Of a DNA stretch of 5,039 bases, positions 1 to 5,039 are shown one piece after another. The DNA is taken from NCBI GenBank assembly GCA_025936195.1, contig JAICTW010000263.1, positions 1 through 5,039 on the forward strand. Direction: 5' to 3'. How positions within the stretch are numbered: position 1 is the stretch's first letter; each line of letters opens with the position of its first letter. The position numbers were made by a program, and so were the translations under genes. A model generated the notes under the pieces. That model saw only the letters and a list, made by a program, of their open reading frames with translations, was not told where the DNA came from and did no database searches. The DNA comes from Flavisolibacter sp. (GTDB lineage Bacteria > Bacteroidota > Bacteroidia > Chitinophagales > Chitinophagaceae).

Positions 1-1389
1 AATGCTGCCGGACCATTGGTAAGTATTCCCTTGAAAAGCAGGTACAAGATCAATAGCTTTTATGGTTTGGTTTCTTCCGGGTTCAAAAATTATTTGTTCC
101 TTGATTTAACCGGCCGCCAGGACTGGACAAGCATTCTGGCAACGCCTATACGTACTACCAATTCCGGCTTCTTTTATCCATCAGCCAACCTGAGTTTCAT
201 TCTTTCCGAAGTGGCAAGGCTTCCTCAGGCCATCAATTTTGCCAAGCTGCGTTTCTCAGCATCCAGCGTGGGCAGCGGTGGACTTGATCCTTATCTTACA
301 GCTTATAACTATACTACTGCAGGTAGTTTGTACAGCGGCGGTTTGCAAAATCCTTCTGTTCTGGCCAATCCCGATCTGAGGCCTTTAAGAACAAATACAC
401 TTGAGGCAGGATTCAATATAAGAATGTTCAAGAGCAGGTTGGAATTGGATGTAGCTGCTTATTCAGGAAATACACGCGACCAGATTTTGAAACGTATTCT
501 CGACAGAGCTTCGGGCTTTTCGCAGGCTGTAATTAATGCAGGAAACGTACAAAACAGAGGAATCGAGATCTCTGTAAATGCAACTCCTGTTTCTGTAAGA
601 AATGGTTTTAAATGGGCAACAACCATCGTATTCTCTTCCAACCAAAATAAAATTGTTGAACTACCCGACAGTTCAGTGGTTTTACAAACAGGCCCTGTTG
701 GTGGTGGACAGATTGTAGCTAAAGTAGGTGGCAGCATGGGTGATTTATATGGAAGAGGATATGTTCGTGCTCCTGACGGTCAAGTTGTTTATGATGCCAG
801 CACCGGCTTTGCAAAAATTACAGAAGATGTTGTTTATCTCGGCAACACCATTCCCAAAGGGAAAGTTGGGTTTACCAATACTTTCAGCTATAAGGGTTTT
901 CGATTGAATCTTTTGTTTGATGCGCAATATGGCGGAGTGGCCCACTCGCTGATGCACTATAAAATGGCGGAGCAGGGCAAGTTAACCAAAACGTTGCCTG
1001 GCAGGTACAACGGTATTATTGGTAACGGTGTTGTGTTAGGTACAGATGGCAAGTATCATCCTAATGAAACTATTGCTTCGGACATTGATGAATACTACCG
1101 TTCTCATTGGGGAATTGACAATGCAGAAGGAAGCACTTTTTCTACCGACTTTATCAAATTCAGGGAAGCAAGACTGGATTATACTTTTAGTCCAAAACTG
1201 ACGAAGAAGCTTGGCTTGCAAAAAGCAGCCATCGGCATCTACGGCCGTGATCTTTTCATCTGGTCGCCATGGCCCATGTTTGATCCCGAATTTGGAACCT
1301 TAAGCGGTAGTGATATTATCCGTGGTTTTGAAATTGGACAATTTCCTTCTACCCGTACCATTGGAGCGAACTTAGTTATTGGATTTTAA
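1..1389 (+). CDS. SusC/RagA-family TonB-dependent outer-membrane transporter, C-terminal part (5' end outside window)
   Basis: The frame is open from base 1 and ends at TAA 1387-1389, giving 462 residues. The family is usually about 1000 residues, so signal peptide, carboxypeptidase-like domain and plug lie upstream. The TTG at 16 is an internal Leu codon, not a start. What is seen is the second half of a 22-strand SusC beta-barrel: GRQDW (residues 38-42), FYPSANLSF, AKLRFSASSVGSGG, NPDLRPLRTNTLEAGF, NAGNVQNRGIEISV, GGSMGDLYGRGY, YYRSHWG, FIKFREARLDY and FDPEFGT. These are all characteristic of SusC barrels. The protein ends in a terminal Phe, the usual C-terminal signal for BAM-assisted barrel insertion. 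By family, it would import a ligand across the outer membrane using TonB energy, with the SusD-like protein encoded 11 nt downstream acting as its lid. The substrate cannot be read from the barrel. Confidence 0.96.
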   Translation, partial: NAAGPLVSIPLKSRYKINSFYGLVSSGFKNYLFLDLTGRQDWTSILATPIRTTNSGFFYPSANLSFILSEVARLPQAINFAKLRFSASSVGSGGLDPYLTAYNYTTAGSLYSGGLQNPSVLANPDLRPLRTNTLEAGFNIRMFKSRLELDVAAYSGNTRDQILKRILDRASGFSQAVINAGNVQNRGIEISVNATPVSVRNGFKWATTIVFSSNQNKIVELPDSSVVLQTGPVGGGQIVAKVGGSMGDLYGRGYVRAPDGQVVYDASTGFAKITEDVVYLGNTIPKGKVGFTNTFSYKGFRLNLLFDAQYGGVAHSLMHYKMAEQGKLTKTLPGRYNGIIGNGVVLGTDGKYHPNETIASDIDEYYRSHWGIDNAEGSTFSTDFIKFREARLDYTFSPKLTKKLGLQKAAIGIYGRDLFIWSPWPMFDPEFGTLSGSDIIRGFEIGQFPSTRTIGANLVIGF

Positions 1390-1400
1390 TTCTGAAAACA

Positions 1401-2945
1401 ATGAAAAAAGCTTTCTATAAAAAATCAGCAATTCTTTTGGCGGTGTTTGGCATTATGCTTTCATCGTGCACAAAAGATTTCCAGGAGATCAATACCGATC
1501 CCAATAATATTCCGGATGCATTGCCGCAGCAATTGTTGGCGCCTGCACTGGTAAGTACATTAACCTACAATATGATCCGTAACCGCAACTTCAATAATGA
1601 GTTGATGCAGATTACGGTGGACATCAGCGATGCGGAAGGAAAGGTTTTCCGTTACGATTACCGTTCCAACTGGTCGGATTATTTGTATAATGGCTGGTAC
1701 TCCGAGCTTACGAATTTTAAAGACATCTATAAAATTGCAAGCGATACAGCCAGTACCAATTACAATAAATCCTACATGGGCATTTCACTTATCTGCCAGT
1801 CCTGGGTTTATTCACTCCTGACAGATACGTATGGTGATGTGCCTTATTTCGAATCCAACAAAGCCAGGAAAGAAGATGGTGGAATTGAGGAACCTGCTTT
1901 TGATAAGCAAAAGGATATTTATTTAGATATTTTCAAACAACTGGAGCAGGCAAATATCCTTCTTGGTTCACGTACATCCATAGCCGCTTCCAGCGATCCT
2001 GTTTATGGTGGCAACATTGCCAAATGGCAGAAGTTTGGCAACTCTCTTTATTTGCGTTTGCTTTTAAGATTATCAGGTAAGGCTGAAGTAGCCTCCGATG
2101 TCATTGCTAAATTCAAACAGATTGTTGATGATCCTTCCACTTATCCAATAATGACTACTAATGATGAATCGGCCATTTTGAAATGGACTGGAGTCTCTCC
2201 TTACACATCTCCTTTGTTAACAGTAAGAGAACAGGATTTCAGGGCGCCGGCTATTGCCAGTTTCTTCATTGACAATTTAGTGAACTGGAACGATCCGCGT
2301 ATTGATCTTGCTTACGGAACCGGTGCGCCAACCATTACCAACCGTTGGGCCATTGCAGCTTACCAGGGTGCTTTCCAGGGAGTGCCCAGTGGTTATTCAC
2401 CGGGAAACAATCCAATTAAAAAATCTTATTTCTATTCCGTTACTAACAATAATAACACAGGACCTACTTTAATGTCCGAGCCCTTGGCCGGCATGATCAT
2501 GAATTATGCAGAACTGAAATTCATTCTGGCCGAAGCAGCAGTAAAAGGATGGATCAGTGGCGATGCGGAAACCTATTACAATGATGGAGTGAAAAACAGC
2601 ATTACACTTTGGTTGCCTAATTGGTCGGTGCCAGTAACCACTTACCTGCAGAATGCAGATATGCAATGGATACCTTCTGCCACTTTGGATGAAAAAATGG
2701 AGCGCATACATCTTCAAAAATATTATGCGCTTTTCCTGAACGATCTACAACAGTGGTTTGAATACCGTCGAACAGGACATCCTAATTTGCCACAGGGATC
2801 CGGCTTGCGTAACAATGGTGTGATGCCGGCACGCATGACCTATCCGGTTTATGTGCAATCCACGAATCCAACCAATTACAAGGCTGCTGTAGCAGAGCAG
2901 GGGCCGGATGTTATTTCCACAGAGGTGTGGTGGCAAAAACCATAA
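1401..2945 (+). CDS. SusD/RagB-family nutrient-binding outer-membrane lipoprotein (SusD-like_2 type)
   Basis: Complete, 514 residues, a normal length for the family. The ATG follows an A-rich leader (GAAAACA), as usual in Bacteroidota. Residues 1-22 are a type II signal peptide (MKKAFYKK, hydrophobic core, LSSC), and Cys23 is the expected lipidated residue. The following TKD resembles the Lys-acidic export signals of surface lipoproteins. Family signs in order: DFQEINTDPNN (26-36), an alpha-helical TPR-like body with LLTDTYGDVPYF (139-150), FDKQKDIY (167-174), KWQKFGNSLYLRLLLRLS (208-225), NDPRID (297-302), YAELKFILAEAA (369-380), QKYYALFLNDLQQWFEYRRTG (439-459) and a C-terminal YP plus VWW. 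These place it in the SusD-like_2 group rather than with classical starch SusD. By family it binds ligand at the cell surface and closes over the SusC barrel encoded directly upstream. The two are surely co-transcribed. Substrate unknown. Confidence 0.96.
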   Translation: MKKAFYKKSAILLAVFGIMLSSCTKDFQEINTDPNNIPDALPQQLLAPALVSTLTYNMIRNRNFNNELMQITVDISDAEGKVFRYDYRSNWSDYLYNGWYSELTNFKDIYKIASDTASTNYNKSYMGISLICQSWVYSLLTDTYGDVPYFESNKARKEDGGIEEPAFDKQKDIYLDIFKQLEQANILLGSRTSIAASSDPVYGGNIAKWQKFGNSLYLRLLLRLSGKAEVASDVIAKFKQIVDDPSTYPIMTTNDESAILKWTGVSPYTSPLLTVREQDFRAPAIASFFIDNLVNWNDPRIDLAYGTGAPTITNRWAIAAYQGAFQGVPSGYSPGNNPIKKSYFYSVTNNNNTGPTLMSEPLAGMIMNYAELKFILAEAAVKGWISGDAETYYNDGVKNSITLWLPNWSVPVTTYLQNADMQWIPSATLDEKMERIHLQKYYALFLNDLQQWFEYRRTGHPNLPQGSGLRNNGVMPARMTYPVYVQSTNPTNYKAAVAEQGPDVISTEVWWQKP

Positions 2946-2984
2946 CATTTTTGGTAATCAACAATTGAACAAAAAATTAGTGCA
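2946..2984 (+). promoter_or_regulatory. Short A/T-rich leader before the DUF5689 gene; translation initiation region
   Basis: This 39-nt gap contains an A-run (AAAAAATTAG) ending shortly before the ATG and no GGAGG-like Shine-Dalgarno site. That is typical of Bacteroidota, where A-rich, unstructured leaders promote initiation. I see no terminator hairpin and no TAnnTTTG -7 element, so the upstream SusC/SusD transcript should run into the DUF5689 gene. The role is inferred from composition only. Confidence 0.35.
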
Positions 2985-4487
2985 ATGAAAAAAATAATTA
3001 TCTACACCCTTTTGCTTTTGTCGGCAGGTGTTTTTTGCGGATGCGAAAAAACAGGCAACTATCCCGGTGGAAAGGTCAGTCCTTATATTGCTCTTTTTGA
3101 TTTGAGAAATATTTACAAAGGGCAGGATGTTACACTCACTACAGAAAACATGTTTGGCGCCGATAAAATTGAAGCCGTTGTGGTTTCCGATCATTCCGGT
3201 AACAATCTTCCGGCAGATTTTTTAGTGGTACAGGACAGCAGGCGTCTTGGTCAATTAAGAGGAATTGTGATCCCCATAGGCAGTGAAGCTTCTTCTTATC
3301 TTCCCGGCGATTCTGTTATCATCAATGTCTCCGGCAAAATTTTGAAGAAAGTGAACGGCGTTTTGCAATTAACGGGTGTCACCAACAAGGATATTACCAA
3401 AATAGCTTCGGGATCAAACGTTGCTCCTTCCATTGTAAAATCGAACAGCATTATCAGCAATCCTGAAAACTATGAAGGCACCTTAATCACACTTACCCGT
3501 GTTGGCTTTGATGCTTCATACCCGGCTGGTTCCACTTACGCAGGAGACAGAACAATTAATGATGGTTTTGGCAACATGACCTTACATACAGAAGCGAATG
3601 CCCCTTTTGCCAACAAAGTATTGCCTTACTTGTCCAATTTTACCGGTATTGTTTTCAGAGATGCAGATGGCAAGCCACAATTACGTCCGCGTATTGAAAG
3701 CGATATAACAGTGCTTAGTGCTACGGCTCCAAAAATTGCATCGCTGGTAATAACTGGTTATCTGGCCGATCCTACAGGCACCGATGCCAACTATGAATAT
3801 GTACAATTGTTGGCAACAAAGAATATTGATTTTGCAACAACTCCTTTTTCAATTGTTACCTGCAATAATGCGGGAGCTTCTTTGCCAACTGGTGCACCGC
3901 CATTGGGTTGGGCTACGGGCAATGGAAGAACGTATAAAATTGATTTGACTTCAGGTACGGTTCAAAAAGGAGAATATATTTATGTAGGCGCCAATAAAAA
4001 CATTTGGGGTGCTGGCTCTACCGATATCAGTTCGTCCAAATGGTTTAGTAAAATGTATGCTACAGTGGACGGTGATGGCTTCGGAGCTAAAACCACTAAT
4101 CTTTTAGCAAATAGTGGAAACGCTGCAGGCATTGCTGTTTTTGATAAAACTGCAGTGGATGATCAAACCGTTCCGGTAGATGTTATTTTTTACGGAGGCA
4201 ATGGAACTTTGTATGCTGCAGGTCCTCCGGCCAAAGGGTATTTGATTACGAACACCGATTACTACGATGTGACGAACCCGGTAACTCTTGTGGAGCAACC
4301 TCATTTTACAGTTGGATCCAATACCGGGAAATTTCCCTTTCCAACAGCAGCCCATTTTGCAAAGCTGGGAGGAACTTATAATAAAACAACGGGGCGCTGG
4401 ACGCAGGCCCGCATTCAAATCAGTACTCCATTAACGGCAACATCAACTGTAGCCGAAATTGAAGGAGCAACTACGATTGAAGAATAA
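2985..4487 (+). CDS. DUF5689-domain lipoprotein with C-terminal lamin-tail-like domain; probable accessory surface binding protein
   Basis: Complete, 500 residues. A signal peptide (MKKIIIYTLLLLSAGVFCG) precedes Cys20. The lipobox FCGC is looser than the L-S/A-G/A-C consensus but has small Gly at -1, so lipidation is likely. Residues about 35-243 match DUF5689: the opening ALFDLRNIYKG, a VVVSDHSGN strand-turn, FLVVQDSRR, YLPGDSVIINVSGKI, VNGVLQLTGV, then YEGTLITLTRVGF and TGIVFRDADGKPQLRPR closing on ESDI. The strand pattern suggests two OB-fold-like beta subdomains. Residues about 248-400 resemble a lamin-tail beta-sandwich (LVITGYLADPTG, YEYVQLLATKNIDF, GEYIYVGANKNIWG). The tail to 500 is not recognised. 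No catalytic motif is visible. It sits where SusE/SusF-type surface binding proteins sit, 39 nt after the SusD-like gene, so a ligand-binding role in the same complex is inferred. DUF5689 is confident, the lamin-tail call moderate, the ligand unknown. Confidence 0.85.
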   Translation: MKKIIIYTLLLLSAGVFCGCEKTGNYPGGKVSPYIALFDLRNIYKGQDVTLTTENMFGADKIEAVVVSDHSGNNLPADFLVVQDSRRLGQLRGIVIPIGSEASSYLPGDSVIINVSGKILKKVNGVLQLTGVTNKDITKIASGSNVAPSIVKSNSIISNPENYEGTLITLTRVGFDASYPAGSTYAGDRTINDGFGNMTLHTEANAPFANKVLPYLSNFTGIVFRDADGKPQLRPRIESDITVLSATAPKIASLVITGYLADPTGTDANYEYVQLLATKNIDFATTPFSIVTCNNAGASLPTGAPPLGWATGNGRTYKIDLTSGTVQKGEYIYVGANKNIWGAGSTDISSSKWFSKMYATVDGDGFGAKTTNLLANSGNAAGIAVFDKTAVDDQTVPVDVIFYGGNGTLYAAGPPAKGYLITNTDYYDVTNPVTLVEQPHFTVGSNTGKFPFPTAAHFAKLGGTYNKTTGRWTQARIQISTPLTATSTVAEIEGATTIEE

Positions 4488-4535
4488 GAGTTGATGAATG
4501 AATACAAAAACATCATAAACGATTTCACTCCAACA

Positions 4536-4567
4536 GCTATCATGCTTCTTTAGCATGATAGCCTTTT
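4536..4567 (+). terminator. Perfect 11-bp hairpin with short T tract: probable intrinsic terminator or attenuator
   Basis: Left arm GCTATCATGCT (4536-4546) and right arm AGCATGATAGC (4552-4562) are exact reverse complements, enclosing a 5-nt loop (TCTTT). A C and then TTTT (4564-4567) follow. This is the form of a Rho-independent terminator, though with only 5 G/C pairs of 11 and a short T run it may be leaky. It lies 48 nt after the DUF5689 stop codon and ends 14 nt before the phosphoesterase ATG. It would therefore end, or only reduce, transcription from the SusC/SusD/DUF5689 genes. The T tract favours + strand action; the opposite flank has no comparable A run, so bidirectional use is unlikely. 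Confidence 0.72.
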
Positions 4568-4576
4568 ACGAATACT

Positions 4577-5039
4577 ATGCAAAGAAGAAGATTTCTGCAA
4601 AACCTTGCCTGGCTCACCGGTGGTTTAGTAGTTAGCAGTTATGTGCCAATTAAACATCTTACTGCAACAAGAAAAAAAATTAAGGGCCATGTGCTTTCCA
4701 ATGGTAAAGGCCTGCAAGCTGTGGTAGTTAGTGATGGATATAGTGTTGTACTTACCGATAAAGAAGGCAGGTATGAATTGGAACCACATCCTGATGCAGT
4801 AACTCTTTTTATTTCCACGCCTGCAGGTTTCGCTTTTGTCAATGAAAATGGAATTGCAAGACATTACCGTTTGCTAAGTGAAATCAATAACAAAAAGAAC
4901 ATCAATTTTGAGCTTCAGCCTTTGAACCAGAACGATGATGAACACCAATTCATCATTTGGGCCGATCCACAGGTGAAGAATGCCAAAGATGTTCAGAAGA
5001 TGATGGAGTCGCTTCCCCAGCAGCTCCTCAGAGCCGTAG
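4577..5039 (+). CDS. Calcineurin-like metallophosphoesterase with Tat signal, N-terminal part (3' end outside window)
   Basis: Open from ATG 4577 to the right edge, 154 residues seen. An in-frame TAG at 4559-4561 and the absence of any other ATG between fix this start. Residues 1-24 form a twin-arginine signal: RRRFLQ at 3-8 fits the RRxFLK consensus, followed by a hydrophobic stretch (LAWLTGGLVVSS). This predicts folded export to the periplasm. Residues about 33-115 are a small Ig/carboxypeptidase-regulatory-like beta domain: IKGHVLSNGKGLQAVVVSDG, TDKEGRYEL (60-68), FISTPAGF (78-85). This is the pattern of the N-terminal domain of calcineurin-like phosphoesterases with a separate C-terminal domain. 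FIIWADPQ (125-132) begins the catalytic domain, with Asp130 and Gln132 in place of the usual DxH metal-binding motif, as is typical for this subgroup. The remaining metal motifs (GDxxD, GNHD) lie beyond the window. Substrate unknown; a phosphomonoester or phosphodiester is expected. Confidence 0.85.
   Translation, partial: MQRRRFLQNLAWLTGGLVVSSYVPIKHLTATRKKIKGHVLSNGKGLQAVVVSDGYSVVLTDKEGRYELEPHPDAVTLFISTPAGFAFVNENGIARHYRLLSEINNKKNINFELQPLNQNDDEHQFIIWADPQVKNAKDVQKMMESLPQQLLRAV

Noticed and set aside
16..18. TTG as the start codon of the first gene
   Set aside because: The frame is open back to base 1 and the protein starts in the middle of a SusC barrel, so this is an internal Leu codon of a gene cut by the window edge.
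459..1221. Minus-strand open frames within the SusC-like gene
   Set aside because: They lie wholly opposite a strongly conserved coding frame, resemble no family, lack credible starts and have shadow-like Cys/Ile/Ser-rich composition.
2469..3194. Minus-strand open frames opposite the SusD-like gene and across the 2946-2984 gap
   Set aside because: They are antisense to SusD-like_2 and DUF5689 coding sequence with low-complexity, Cys/Phe/His-rich translations and no recognisable domain.
4062..4085. A calcium-binding loop in the DUF5689 protein (TVDGDGFG, residues 360-367)
   Set aside because: Only part of a DxDxDG pattern is present and there is no neighbouring EF-hand or dockerin context; more likely a beta-turn.
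4488..4535. A Bacteroidota promoter (TTG at -33, TAnnTTTG at -7) for the phosphoesterase
   Set aside because: A TTG occurs near 4491 but no TAnnTTTG lies at the right spacing; TAAACGATTT near 4516 does not fit the element.
4104..4864. Minus-strand open frames opposite the DUF5689 tail and the phosphoesterase start
   Set aside because: They oppose recognisable sense-strand coding sequence (Tat signal, N-terminal beta domain) and show no motif of their own.
1..5039. CRISPR array, insertion sequence, att site, tRNA or rRNA
   Set aside because: No regularly spaced repeats, transposase-like frame, terminal inverted repeats or RNA-gene signatures were seen; the only clear inverted repeat is the hairpin at 4536-4562.

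Overview
The window is a stretch of Bacteroidota chromosome carrying a SusC/SusD-type outer-membrane uptake operon. The evidence is a TonB-dependent SusC-like barrel followed by a SusD/RagB-family lipoprotein, A-rich leaders in place of Shine-Dalgarno sites, start codons followed by Lys-rich signal peptides, and moderate GC (low-to-mid 40s by eye). The SusD-like_2 type, the DUF5689 lipoprotein and general codon use would fit the Chitinophagaceae or a related Sphingobacteriia/Chitinophagia lineage. That placement is an impression, not a demonstration.

Layout, all on the + strand: (1) 1-1389, the C-terminal half of a SusC-like TonB-dependent transporter, cut by the left edge. (2) 1401-2945, a complete SusD/RagB-family nutrient-binding lipoprotein, 11 nt downstream. 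(3) 2985-4487, a complete lipoprotein with an N-terminal DUF5689 domain and a C-terminal lamin-tail-like beta domain, 39 nt further on. (4) 4488-4576, an intergenic gap holding one perfect 11-bp hairpin with a short T tract, a probable intrinsic terminator or attenuator. (5) 4577-5039, the N-terminal part of a calcineurin-like phosphoesterase with a twin-arginine signal, cut by the right edge. No tRNA, rRNA, CRISPR, transposon or long repeat was seen, and no minus-strand gene is credible.

Likely joint function (inference): the SusC barrel and SusD lid bind and import a ligand, the DUF5689/LTD lipoprotein is an accessory surface binding protein in the SusE/SusF position, and the phosphoesterase releases phosphate from, or cleaves, a phosphorylated ligand. 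No glycoside hydrolase, lyase, sulfatase or regulator is present here, so the substrate is open. A phosphoester-containing nutrient is the most natural guess. The genes are individually familiar. The points most worth a second look are the gene combination and the hairpin lying 14 nt before the phosphoesterase start.
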